This document shows positions 17,581 through 25,414 of a DNA stretch of 42,792 nt, in pieces. The notes beneath the pieces are model-generated. The model made no database searches, had not been told where the DNA came from, and was given only the letters and a program-made list of their open reading frames with translations. The position numbers and the translations under genes were made by a program. The stretch spans positions 1 through 42,792 of the forward strand of contig NZ_JACNMO010000035.1 in assembly GCF_020622345.1 (NCBI RefSeq), read 5' to 3'. How positions within the stretch are numbered: position 1 is the first letter of the stretch; the number at the start of each line of letters is the position of its first letter. The DNA comes from Roseobacter weihaiensis. Its GTDB lineage: Bacteria; Pseudomonadota; Alphaproteobacteria; Rhodobacterales; Rhodobacteraceae.

Positions 17581-18594
17581 ATGAACCAGAAGTCTTTTCT
17601 GTTGCTTGGCGGCGCCACAGCCTTGTCGCTGATCGCCGCGGGCGCAACGCTGTTTGGCAGCGGGAATGCCCCCGCCTTTGCCGAGGCTGGTGAGCCCCTC
17701 TTCCCTGGGCTTGCCGAGGCCAGCGCCTATGTGGCGCGTTTGGAAGTCCGGGAAGGCGATTTCGCCATCACGATTGAGTCCCGTGACGACGTATTCGTCG
17801 ACGCGGCCTCCGGTTTCCCGGTTGATCCAGAACCTCTGCGAGACCTTGTCAGCGGCATGACCATGGCCACCATCGCGGAAGCCAAGACCGCCGATCCCTC
17901 ACGACACGCCGATCTGCAACTTGCCTCCATCGGGGCTGAAGAAGGCGCCGGAAGCGAAATCATCCTCCTAGACGGGGATGGCGACACCCTTGCCCATGTG
18001 ATCGCCGGCCAAAGGGATTTCACCCCGGGCGGTGTCACCGGCGGTCAATACGTCCGGCGCAGCGATGAAGACGCGACGTGGCTCGTCCACGCGCGGCTTG
18101 ACCCGCCAAGCTCGCGCGCAGGCTGGTTCGACACGCGCCTGATGGAGGTGGACGCAATCGAGCTCACTGGCGCGACACTCACCACAGAAGATGGCAGTGT
18201 GATTGCCATGTCGGGCGCAGACGGAACGCTGACTATAGATCCGCTGCTGATGACAGGGCGCGTTCCCGCAGAGAACCAACTGAACCGGATCGTGCGGCTT
18301 TTCGAGACGCTCGACTTTGCGGACGTTCGCGCGGGCATGGCGATCGGTAGCGAAGCCGCGGGACCTTCCCTGAAGGCCAGCCTCGAAGATGGAACGACAA
18401 TCACCCTAACTCAAGTCAGCGGGTCCGAGGGTGGAGATGAAACGCGCTGGTTCCGTATCAACGCAAGCGGCAGCACCCAGATCTCCGAAGAGCTCGCCGC
18501 GACAACCACTGGGTTTGAGTTTTCGATGTCGTCATCCGACGCCGAGGTCTTCGACTGGACTTTGGATGACCTGACGGAGGAAACCGCCAGCTAA
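17581..18594 (+). CDS. DUF4340-type membrane-anchored protein
   Basis: This 337-residue protein has an N-terminal hydrophobic segment (about 5-25), so it is anchored or exported, and a beta-rich body with DUF4340-like repeats. One unit includes LPLFPGLAEASAYVARLEV-like text near residues 38-57, and a second lies near 200-280 (ELTGATLTTEDGSVIAMSGAD). It follows the GldG-like gene by 24 bases with AAAGGAGA before its ATG, the standard last position in GldA-GldF-GldG-DUF4340 operons. It probably forms part of the periplasmic portion of that ABC system. A stem-loop follows the stop. Confidence 0.82.
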   Translation: MNQKSFLLLGGATALSLIAAGATLFGSGNAPAFAEAGEPLFPGLAEASAYVARLEVREGDFAITIESRDDVFVDAASGFPVDPEPLRDLVSGMTMATIAEAKTADPSRHADLQLASIGAEEGAGSEIILLDGDGDTLAHVIAGQRDFTPGGVTGGQYVRRSDEDATWLVHARLDPPSSRAGWFDTRLMEVDAIELTGATLTTEDGSVIAMSGADGTLTIDPLLMTGRVPAENQLNRIVRLFETLDFADVRAGMAIGSEAAGPSLKASLEDGTTITLTQVSGSEGGDETRWFRINASGSTQISEELAATTTGFEFSMSSSDAEVFDWTLDDLTEETAS

Positions 18595-18601
18595 TTGGAG
18601 C

Positions 18602-18628
18602 GCCGCAGCCAAACAACCCGGCTGCGGC
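18602..18628 (+). terminator. Stem-loop after the ABC/GldG operon
   Basis: GCCGCAGCC and GGCTGCGGC form a perfect 9-base-pair stem with a 9-base loop, starting eight bases after the DUF4340 stop codon. Only a weak T-containing tail (TCATTGTCT) follows. Confidence 0.55.
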
Positions 18629-18630
18629 TC

Positions 18631-19115
18631 ATTGTCTGAATTACTGAGGTGCACACTGAGCAGCGTCCGGAGCACGCATGCCGCGAGCTTTCAGAAGCTG
18701 GGTGACGATCCCATTCGAACCAAGGGCGCTAGAGGAGCGACAAGCATCAATGTCCCTCGCGCTGATGGGTAGCCGCTCAGGCGAGACGAGCGAGGACCAC
18801 GCGCTAACACGCGACACGGCGGGATCGCGATATGAACATACTCCGCATACGCAACCGCGCAACGCTCTGAAATCTTGAGGAAATCGGCACGATCCTTCGC
18901 TAGAGCGGCTTAACGATATGCTAGGGAGTGCCGCTTTAAGACATCTCAGATCTCGGAGCACGGCTTGCATCGGCTCTGGCACCCATAGGGTCCGATCTAT
19001 ACGCAGTATCGGATTTTGGCCGGCGTCTGCAAACGGGGGTTGCCGCTGCTCGTATAATCGCGCTGTCAGCACGGTGCTGAGCAATGGGCGTGGAGGGAGG
19101 ACCGGAGGGCAAGTC
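18631..19115. other. Gap between the ABC operon and the recombinase, with possible gene debris
   Basis: No convincing intact gene is present. A minus-strand frame ending at 18,641 has a protein-like C-terminus (CSYRDPAVSRVSAWSSLV and further LPISARDIDACRSSSALG) that could be the tail of a secreted Cys-containing protein, but I see no proper start and recognise no family. A TATAAT sequence at 19,053 could serve the recombinase downstream, but no matching -35 box is at the right distance. Confidence 0.4.
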
Positions 19116-19748
19116 ATGCCAAGAGTTCAACTTCCTGCAATCACCCCAAAAAGAAAAGCATGGAACAAAGGGCGGATCATCGGTCAGAAACGTCGACTGC
19201 TGCCAAAACAGGTTTGGGCAATCCGTGCCCGGCTCGAGCTTGCTGGCAATCTTCGCGACTTGGTCCTGTTCAACGTCGCTATCGACAGCAAACTGCGGGG
19301 ATGCGACCTGGTAAGGCTCGCTGTAACTGACCTGGTCAAAGATGACCGCGTGCGGGAGCGAGTATCCGTTATCTAGAGCAAGACCAAGCGTCCAGTACAG
19401 TTCGAACTTACGGAAAACTCGCGCGAAACTGTTTTGAACTGGATAAAGTCGCCCGCTATGTTTGCTTGTCGGTTCATGTTCCCAAGCCGCTTTCACGACC
19501 GGCCACATATCTCGACACGCCAATACGCACGGCTCGTCCGGGGTTGGGTAACGGCGATTGGGCTTGAACCGAGTGGATATGGCACACATTCGCTTCGCCG
19601 CACCAAGGCAGCGGAGATTTATCGAAAGACCGGCAATCTTCGCGCCGTGCAACTGCTGCTTGGTCATACGAAAGTCGACAGCACGGTCCGCTATCTTGGC
19701 GTCGAGTTGGAAGATGCTTTAAGCATCGCAGAACGCATCGACATCTGA
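19116..19748 (+). pseudogene. Tyrosine recombinase with a single in-frame amber codon
   Basis: Read straight through, the frame encodes a 210-codon phage-type integrase of a widespread short family: KQVWAIRARLELAGNLRDL, AIDSKLRGCDL (first catalytic Arg), then SKTKRPVQFELTENSRE, FPSRFHDRPHISTRQYARL, GTHSLRRTK (HxxR) and LLGHTKVDSTVRYLG with the Tyr nucleophile. The only lesion is TAG at 19,374-19,376, where relatives have Gln (a CAG to TAG change); the frame does not shift. Truncation there leaves 86 residues without the HxxR or the Tyr. It is therefore a recent pseudogene unless the amber codon is read through. It lies between the ABC operon and the second integrase. Confidence 0.85.
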
Positions 19749-19754
19749 TCAACT

Positions 19755-19781
19755 TTGGCGAACGGTTACGCCGTTCGCCAA
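19755..19781 (+). terminator. Strong hairpin after the recombinase
   Basis: TTGGCGAACGG and CCGTTCGCCAA form a perfect 11-base-pair stem with a 5-base loop, starting seven bases after the recombinase stop. No T-run follows, so it could instead be a recombination or protein-binding site. Confidence 0.45.
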
Positions 19782-20395
19782 GCTAGTACGACCTTCCGCC
19801 TTTCATGTGGTGACCTCGCGGATTTGGCGTTTCGCAGCTAGCGCGCTTGAGTAGCCTGTATGGAAATCGCGATTTTGGTTTCAGGCAGTATCATGCACGC
19901 GAATGACCGCTTCAACGGTAGCCGCTGTGCTGCGGCAAATTAAATGCTGCACGTGCGAGCAAATGCTGCACCAGCAACCGCTGCATCCGCACAAGTCGTT
20001 CCGCGCTTCCGACCTTCGTCGCTCAAATCCAATGTCGGCTTCCGGGGCTTTGCGACCATCAAGAAGCACAAGGCAAACTGCGGCTCTGCCCTCGCGTGGT
20101 ATCCCATGAGCGATTTTCCTGCGGCTCCTTTTAACCAATGATGCCTCACCGCCTCAGTTCAGCAGGCGGCTCCGACTACAATCCACCGTTGCAAAGAGTA
20201 GGCATCAAAACCGAGGAGCCTTCAAGATTTACTGCTGCGGTGGCACCGCCTTTACCCTGCCCAGCGTCGGCGGTCTCCACTCAGGGCCGCGCAAGGGCAC
20301 AGGCTGCGGGTCGTCCGCCTCCTGCTGCCGGTCGATCTCGGCCCAGTCGATGGACGATAGCAATCTCTCTGCATCTCTGTGAGCTTTTGCATCGC
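19782..20395. other. Non-coding gap between the two integrases
   Basis: I find no supported gene. It contains a short direct repeat (AAATGCTGCAC at 19,942 and 19,961) and a stretch from about 20,031 starting AATGTCGGCTTC that resembles sequence near position 199. This type of intergenic repeat is familiar in Rhodobacteraceae around mobile elements, but I cannot define its borders. Confidence 0.4.
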
Positions 20396-21649
20396 TCAGG
20401 CCTCCAGCCGCAAGACGTTGTCGGTAGCCACGCCTGTGACGATCTCGCGGACCTTGTCAGCCCACGCCTCCAGCGCCGCGCGCTTCTCCTCCTCGAAGTC
20501 ATAGTGGCCGTAGGTTTGCACCAGCACATCGTCGTCGGTGTGATTGACCACCCGCTTGATGATGTCGCTGGGGATGCGAAGGCGCTGCATGCCGGTGTAC
20601 AGCGTACGGCGCAGATCGTGGGCACCCCAGTTCTCGCATTCCATGGCCGGGCGCACACGCACCCGCAGCGCCTTCACGAGACCCTGATACGGTGTCTGGC
20701 CGTCGGTGGTGAAGACGTAGTCGCCACGTCGTTCAATACCCTCCAGCACCTCCAGCGCCATGGGAGACAGCGGCACGGTATGCTCGCGCCTGTTCTTGGT
20801 GCGGGTCGCCGGGATCGTCCAGACGGCAGCATCCATGTCCACCTCACCCCAGCGCATGGCGGCGATCTCGCCGGGGTTGTTGGCCTTGGTGCCGGGGCGC
20901 TGGCCCGTCAGCAGACCGAAGCGCAGAGCGGCTCCGTACGGGCTGTCCACGCCCTCTGTGACTTTCCACAGCTTCGCGATCTCCTCGTCGCTCAGGACGC
21001 GGGTCTTGGGGGCATTCTTCGGGAAGGCCTTCACACCCAGCACCGGGTTGCGGTCGGTCATGTCGAGATCGACCGCAAGGTTGAACATGGTGCAAAGGAC
21101 GGCACGCTCGCGGTTGAACGCTGTGGGGTCGTCGGCCCGCATCTTCTTGCGCTTCATGAGGGCGGCCTTGGTGATGTCGCCCAGTGGCGTGTCAGCACCG
21201 AAGTGCGGGATAAGGGCGTTCTCGATCTGGCGGCGGTCCTCGCCGATGGACTTCTTGTGCCGCTTCTCGAACAGGTAGGTATCGGCGAGGTTGCGCAGGG
21301 TGTTGGTCGCGGTCTTTTGCTCCTCGGCCTCAACGGCTGCCTGAGCCTCCAGCTCAGCCCGCATAGCGGCGTCACGGTCAAAACCGCGCTGGCCTTCCAG
21401 CTTGCGCTCTGTGGCCTCCTGCCGGGCTGCCTCCAGCGTCATCTCACCTGTCGCGGCCAGCCGCACCTCCTTCTGCTTCAGGCCGTCGGCGGTGCGTAGT
21501 CGGTAGTTCGTGTAGTACGCCTTCTTGCCGGTCGGGGCGATGCGCACGTAGAGGCTGGTCACCTGCGTGTCACGAAGGATGTGGGCCTTCGCCTCGGGCT
21601 CCGCGTTCTCGATGGCGCGGACGGTCAGCTTGAGCTTCTGATTGGGCAT
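20396..21649 (-). CDS. int: Tyrosine integrase, island type (DUF4102 N-terminal domain)
   Basis: This 417-residue P4-like integrase starts at the ATG at 21649 (MPNQKLKLTVRAIENAEP); a longer frame upstream lacks support. Residues 1-100 form the arm-binding DUF4102 domain (RIAPTGKKAYYTNYRL), followed by a SAM-like core-binding domain and a catalytic domain with the first Arg in LLTGQRPG, HDLRRT, VVNHTDDD and a final YGHYDF with the Tyr. The segment after TGQRPG carries extra residues (TKANNP) before GEIAAMRW. It faces left, about 170 bases from a tRNA-His-like 3' half, as expected for the integrase of an island inserted in a tRNA gene. Confidence 0.93.
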   Translation of the reverse strand: MPNQKLKLTVRAIENAEPEAKAHILRDTQVTSLYVRIAPTGKKAYYTNYRLRTADGLKQKEVRLAATGEMTLEAARQEATERKLEGQRGFDRDAAMRAELEAQAAVEAEEQKTATNTLRNLADTYLFEKRHKKSIGEDRRQIENALIPHFGADTPLGDITKAALMKRKKMRADDPTAFNRERAVLCTMFNLAVDLDMTDRNPVLGVKAFPKNAPKTRVLSDEEIAKLWKVTEGVDSPYGAALRFGLLTGQRPGTKANNPGEIAAMRWGEVDMDAAVWTIPATRTKNRREHTVPLSPMALEVLEGIERRGDYVFTTDGQTPYQGLVKALRVRVRPAMECENWGAHDLRRTLYTGMQRLRIPSDIIKRVVNHTDDDVLVQTYGHYDFEEEKRAALEAWADKVREIVTGVATDNVLRLEA

Positions 21650-21819
21650 TTTCGAGTCCTCGTTTTGGTGTGCCGCCGTGGGCGCAGTGCCCCGTGTCGC
21701 CAGAGTTCTTTCCAACACTTTTCCAACACTTTGTGACCGGTGTATTTCGAAGTGAAGCGGTCGTTCCCTTTGGAAATAAGGATTTCACCGCCCCCTTTGC
21801 AAGCCCACAGGTGGCAAAA

Positions 21820-21869
21820 CCTGATTGTGGATCAGGAGGTCCCCCGTTCAAGCCGGGGAGGTGGTACCA
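21820..21869 (+). other. tRNA-His-like 3' half, probable island attachment site
   Basis: From 21,820 the sequence reads as anticodon stem CCTGA/TCAGG around loop TTGTGGA (anticodon GTG), variable AGGTC, T-stem CCCCG/CGGGG with loop TTCAAGC, then AGGTGGT, A and CCA, with canonical spacing throughout. The upstream part does not form a normal D-arm (the loop would be about 15 bases), so this is not a convincing complete tRNA. An integrase gene beside a tRNA 3' half suggests attR of an island whose intact tRNA-His lies left of the window. Confidence 0.65.
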
Positions 21870-21885
21870 TCCCTTTCTCGGAACG

Positions 21886-22197
21886 TCAGTTTTCAACCAT
21901 CACCATCTGTTTGAGCTGCCCGGTCACGCGATCATAGATCAGGATCCGCGCGTCATCGGTCACAACCGCGTACCAGTCAGGGCCTTGGGTGAAGGACACA
22001 GCATTGGCACCGTCGGGCAGCGCAAGGGTTTCGGGTAAAACGGGCGGCACGTCATAGAAGCGCATGACAATCAGGGCGATGATCAGTAGAACGCCGCCAA
22101 TCATGGTTGCTGTCAGAACCGTAACCAAACGTCGCAGAAACCTCAGGTTGGCGGGCTCTTCCGTCTGAGGGCCGGGGTCTAGTTCAGGGGTACTCAT
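21886..22197 (-). CDS. Small conserved membrane protein (DUF6476-like)
   Basis: This 103-residue protein is of a type commonly found beside the RluD/rpoH genes in Rhodobacteraceae. After a polar start (MSTPELDPGPQTEEPANL) there is one membrane helix (about 25-47, TVLTATMIGGVLLIIALIVM) and a periplasmic domain with ALPDGANAVSFTQGPDWYAVVTDDARILIYDR, which looks like a small beta-structured sensor-like fold. Its start codon overlaps that of the divergent pseudouridine synthase (CATG at 22,195-22,198), which fixes this start against longer alternatives. Function unknown. It is the first core gene after the island. Confidence 0.8.
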   Translation of the reverse strand: MSTPELDPGPQTEEPANLRFLRRLVTVLTATMIGGVLLIIALIVMRFYDVPPVLPETLALPDGANAVSFTQGPDWYAVVTDDARILIYDRVTGQLKQMVMVEN

Positions 22198-23230
22198 GTC
22201 TGTCCGCCAAATCCGCTTTGTGATCGGTGATGCGCCACCGTCACGCCTTGATAAGGCGCTGGCGCGGGATGTTCCAGCCGAGGCGTCACTTTCGCGCACG
22301 CGTCTGGCACGCTTGATTGATGAGGGGGCCGTGGCGGTTGACGGGGCCGTGGTTCAGGACCCAAAGGCCCGCGTCGCGGCGGGGGCAGCGGTTACAGTGG
22401 CGGTGGAGGCGGCGCAGGAGAGCCATATTCTGCCTGAACAGATTGAACTGGACGTTATCTTTGAAGATGCGGATCTGATTGTCGTCAACAAACCTGCGGG
22501 TATGGTTGTGCATCCCGCGCCGGGAACGGCCTCCGGCACGCTGGTCAATGCGCTGTTGGCGCATTGTGGTGCGGCACTTTCCGGTGTGGGGGGCGTCAAG
22601 CGTCCCGGCATCGTGCACCGCATTGATAAAGACACCAGCGGTCTGCTCGTGGTGGCGAAATCCGATGCAGCCCATCACGGTCTGGCGGCGCAGTTTGAGG
22701 CCCATTCGGTCGCGCGCTATTATCAGGCTCTGGTCTACGGCGTGCCGGATGCCAATGATCCCAGGCTGCGGGGTATTCGAGGTGCGCGGTTCGAGCCTGG
22801 TAACATTCTGAAGCTGACCACACAATTGGCGCGGCACAAGACCGACCGTCAAAAGCAGGCGGTGCTTTTTGAAGGCGGGCGTCATGCCATCACCCGCGCC
22901 CGGACACTCGAACGGTTCGGCACGCCTGCGGTGCTCGCGCTGATGGAATGCTGGCTTGAGACCGGTCGCACCCACCAGATCAGGGTGCATATGGCCCATG
23001 CCGGGCACGGGCTGGTCGGGGATCCGACCTATGGCGGCAAACGCAAACTTCCGGCCAAAGCGTTGTCCGAAGATGCCGCGGAAGCGGTGAAATGTTTCAA
23101 TCGTCAGGCGCTTCATGCCGCTGTTTTGGGGTTTCAGCACCCGGTTAATGGGGAAACCGTGCGGTTTGAGGCCCCATTGCCCGCAGATATGATGCAATTG
23201 CTGGATTTGTTGCGGCCTCCGTTGACATAA
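22196..23230 (+). CDS. RluA/RluD-family 23S rRNA pseudouridine synthase
   Basis: This 344-residue enzyme isomerises uridines in 23S rRNA. An N-terminal S4 RNA-binding domain (about 13-75, SRLDKALARDVP) precedes the catalytic domain with PAGMVVHPAPG, the active-site motif HRIDKDTSGLLVVAK containing the catalytic Asp, and LETGRTHQIRVHMAHAGHGLVGDPTYGG. The extra S4 domain suggests RluD rather than RluA or RluC, but I do not assign the exact site. Its ATG shares bases with the start of the divergent small membrane protein. rpoH follows after 177 bases. Confidence 0.9.
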   Translation: MSVRQIRFVIGDAPPSRLDKALARDVPAEASLSRTRLARLIDEGAVAVDGAVVQDPKARVAAGAAVTVAVEAAQESHILPEQIELDVIFEDADLIVVNKPAGMVVHPAPGTASGTLVNALLAHCGAALSGVGGVKRPGIVHRIDKDTSGLLVVAKSDAAHHGLAAQFEAHSVARYYQALVYGVPDANDPRLRGIRGARFEPGNILKLTTQLARHKTDRQKQAVLFEGGRHAITRARTLERFGTPAVLALMECWLETGRTHQIRVHMAHAGHGLVGDPTYGGKRKLPAKALSEDAAEAVKCFNRQALHAAVLGFQHPVNGETVRFEAPLPADMMQLLDLLRPPLT

Positions 23231-23344
23231 TTCGCAAAGCCGCGTGAGCGGCTCCGGTTCAGACTGTTAACGCACGCGCTTGTCGGCAATAATTCAGTAA
23301 GACAGAGGGTGTAATGTTTCCGTTAACATTTTGCACAGCTCAAA

Positions 23345-23372
23345 CTTGAACTGACCGGTTTAGACACCATAT
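23345..23372 (+). promoter_or_regulatory. Sigma-32-like promoter of rpoH
   Basis: CTTGAA (23,345-23,350), 16 bases, then CCATAT (23,367-23,372): a close fit to the RpoH consensus, ending 35 bases before the rpoH start. It implies positive autoregulation, or use by a second RpoH if the genome has one. Two GTTAAC palindromes lie upstream in the same gap. Confidence 0.7.
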
Positions 23373-23407
23373 CGCATGTTAAGACCGTAAACATTGGGAG
23401 GCTGATC

Positions 23408-24304
23408 ATGGCCAACTACGCTAATCTACCCGCGCCAACCCCGGAAGGGGGCCTGAACCGCTACATGCAGGAAATCCGCAAGTTTCCGTTGCTGGAGCCG
23501 GAAGAGGAATACATGCTGGCCAAACGCTGGGTGGAAGAGCAGGACACGGACGCGGCCCATCGGATGGTGACCTCTCACCTGCGTCTGGCGGCCAAGATTG
23601 CCATGGGGTATCGTGGCTACGGGCTCCCACAGGCGGAGGTAATCTCCGAAGCCAACGTCGGTCTGATGCAGGCCGTCAAACGCTTTGACCCCGAAAAAGG
23701 GTTCCGCCTGGCGACCTATGCCATGTGGTGGATCAGGGCCTCTATCCAAGAATACATCCTGCGCTCCTGGTCTTTGGTCAAGCTCGGCACGACCTCGGGT
23801 CAGAAGAAGCTGTTTTTCAACCTGCGCAAAGCCAAAAGCAAGATCGGCGCGCTGGAAGACGGCGATATGCACCCCGACAACGTCAAGCGGATCGCCACCG
23901 ACCTCGGCGTGACAGAAGAAGAAGTGATCTCCATGAACCGGCGCATGTCGGGGGGGGATGCGTCGCTCAATGCCACCGTCGGGTCCGAAGGCGAGGGGAC
24001 CATGCAATGGCAGGACTGGCTCGAGGACGAGGATGCCGATCAGGCTGGCGACTATGAGGCGCGCAACGAGCTTGAGGCGCGACGCGAGTTGCTGGTCGAT
24101 GCGATGAGCGTTCTGAACGACCGTGAAAAGGACATCCTGACCCAACGACGCTTGTCCGAGAAAACGGTCACCTTGGAGGATTTGAGCTCAGAGTATGATG
24201 TCAGCCGGGAACGGATTCGCCAGATCGAAGTGCGCGCCTTTGAAAAGCTACAAAAGAAAATGCGCGAATTGGCCAAGGAAAAGGGAATGATGGCCACCGT
24301 TTGA
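23408..24304 (+). CDS. rpoH: RNA polymerase sigma-32 factor RpoH
   Basis: This 298-residue heat-shock sigma factor recruits RNA polymerase to chaperone and protease promoters. Region 2 carries the RpoH-type sequence AEVISEANVGLMQAVKRFDPEKGFRLATYAMWWIRASIQEYILRSWSLVK. The RpoH box follows (GQKKLFFNLRKAKSKI), which separates it from housekeeping sigma-70. Region 4 ends in SSEYDVSRERIRQIEVRAFEKLQKKM. GGGAGG lies before the ATG. A sigma-32-like promoter precedes it and a terminator follows. Its location next to a newly acquired stress-gene island is notable, because its targets appear to include promoters in that island. Roseobacters often have two rpoH genes; I cannot tell which this is. Confidence 0.96.
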   Translation: MANYANLPAPTPEGGLNRYMQEIRKFPLLEPEEEYMLAKRWVEEQDTDAAHRMVTSHLRLAAKIAMGYRGYGLPQAEVISEANVGLMQAVKRFDPEKGFRLATYAMWWIRASIQEYILRSWSLVKLGTTSGQKKLFFNLRKAKSKIGALEDGDMHPDNVKRIATDLGVTEEEVISMNRRMSGGDASLNATVGSEGEGTMQWQDWLEDEDADQAGDYEARNELEARRELLVDAMSVLNDREKDILTQRRLSEKTVTLEDLSSEYDVSRERIRQIEVRAFEKLQKKMRELAKEKGMMATV

Positions 24305-24324
24305 GTGGTCTGATAGTCCCGGAC

Positions 24325-24357
24325 AAAAACCCGTGCAACAGTCTGCGCGGGTTTTTT
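24325..24357 (+). terminator. Rho-independent terminator of rpoH
   Basis: AAAAACCCGTGCA pairs with TGCGCGGGTTTTT (one G-T wobble) around a short loop and ends in a T-run. It lies 20 bases after the rpoH stop codon. Confidence 0.9.
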
Positions 24358-24422
24358 GCTGGAATAAGGTCGCATCCGGCAGAGATCGGTATTGATGCCG
24401 CTTCAAAACTGAGATGAGAAGA

Positions 24423-24506
24423 TGGTGGGCGACCCTGGAATCGAACCAGGCGTGCGTCTCCGCGAGGGAGTTACAGTCCCCTGCCACACCTTGCGGCCTG
24501 TCGCCC
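24423..24506 (-). tRNA. tRNA-Tyr (GTA)
   Basis: The minus strand folds as a class II tRNA of 84 bases including an encoded CCA. Acceptor GGGCGAC pairs with GTCGCCC; the anticodon loop is CTGTAAC (anticodon GTA); a long variable arm (CTCGCGGAGACGC region) follows, then T-stem CCTGG/CCAGG. It faces rpoH and is divergent from rlmB. Confidence 0.95.
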
Positions 24507-24617
24507 ACGCTGCCGATGCATTGCATAAACAGTGAAGGCGTGATTACAAGCGGTTCCCAGAGCCGTCAAGGCGAAAACAATCGCTTTTTCTGCAACAGAA
24601 CCAGTTGGAAGCTCGTG

Positions 24618-25400
24618 ATGAAAAAACCCAAGTGGGTCGTGCGTAAAGAGCAGGACAAAAAGGTCGAAAGCCGCGAGACGCTTTGGCTCTTTGGGCTGCA
24701 CGCGGTTCGCGATGCTCTGCTTAATTCCGCGCGTGAAAAACTGCGGCTCGTGGTGACGTTGAATGCGCAGAGTAAACTACAGGAGGCCATCGATCAGGTC
24801 GGCATGACGCCCGAGGTGGCAGATCCGCGCAGGTTCAACGCGCCGCTTGATCCGGGTTCTGTGCATCAAGGGGCCGCCTTGGAAGTGAAACCGCTGAACT
24901 GGGGGCGGCTGGAAGATGTCTGCATCGGTGCACAGGCACCCCGTGTGGTGATGCTTGATCGGGTCACGGACCCGCATAACGTGGGGGCGATCCTGCGTTC
25001 GGCTGAGGTTCTGGGCGCCTCCGCGGTGATCGGCACGCGGCACCATTCCGCCCCGGAGTCCGGCGCCCTGGCCAAGACCGCCAGCGGTGCGCTGGAGCGT
25101 CAACCCTATCTGCGGGTGCGCAATCTCGCGGATGCGATCCGGGCGTTGCAGGGCATGGGCTATCTGGTGCTGGGGCTTGATGGGACGGCCCAACAAACGG
25201 TGGAACAGGCGGTCGAGGGCAAGCGGGATCGCGCCATTGCCGTGGTCCTGGGGGCCGAAGGGCCAGGGCTGCGGGACAAGACCAAAGAGACGGTGGATCA
25301 TCTGGTGCGCATCGACGCGGCAGGGGCTTTTGGGTCACTGAACGTCTCGAACGCAGCCGCAATCGCCTTATATGCTAGTCGTAGGGCACCAGAGGCATAA
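24618..25400 (+). CDS. rlmB: SpoU-family 23S rRNA 2'-O-methyltransferase (RlmB/TrmH type)
   Basis: This 260-residue SPOUT enzyme methylates a ribose in rRNA using S-adenosylmethionine. I start it at ATG 24,618 (MKKPKWVVRKEQDKKVESRETLWLFG begins with the basic tail common in alphaproteobacterial members); earlier in-frame codons run across the tRNA-Tyr complement. Residues about 22-90 form the substrate-binding domain with LFGLHAVRDAL. The SpoU domain shows motif 1 DRVTDPHNVGAILRSAE, motif 2 VLGAEGPGLRD and motif 3 SLNVSNAAAIALY, the knot that binds the cofactor. RlmB is the likely assignment; a TrmH-like target cannot be excluded. Confidence 0.88.
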   Translation: MKKPKWVVRKEQDKKVESRETLWLFGLHAVRDALLNSAREKLRLVVTLNAQSKLQEAIDQVGMTPEVADPRRFNAPLDPGSVHQGAALEVKPLNWGRLEDVCIGAQAPRVVMLDRVTDPHNVGAILRSAEVLGASAVIGTRHHSAPESGALAKTASGALERQPYLRVRNLADAIRALQGMGYLVLGLDGTAQQTVEQAVEGKRDRAIAVVLGAEGPGLRDKTKETVDHLVRIDAAGAFGSLNVSNAAAIALYASRRAPEA

Positions 25401-25414
25401 GCGGGCAGATTTCG

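Noticed and set aside
20138-21499. Long open frame antisense to the integrase
   Set aside because: It mirrors the codon structure of the integrase, has no ribosome site or recognisable domain, and the opposite strand encodes a clear integrase.
21787-21869. A complete tRNA-His gene
   Set aside because: The acceptor could pair in six of seven positions, but the D-loop would be about 15 bases and lacks the normal D-arm, so only the 3' half is supported.
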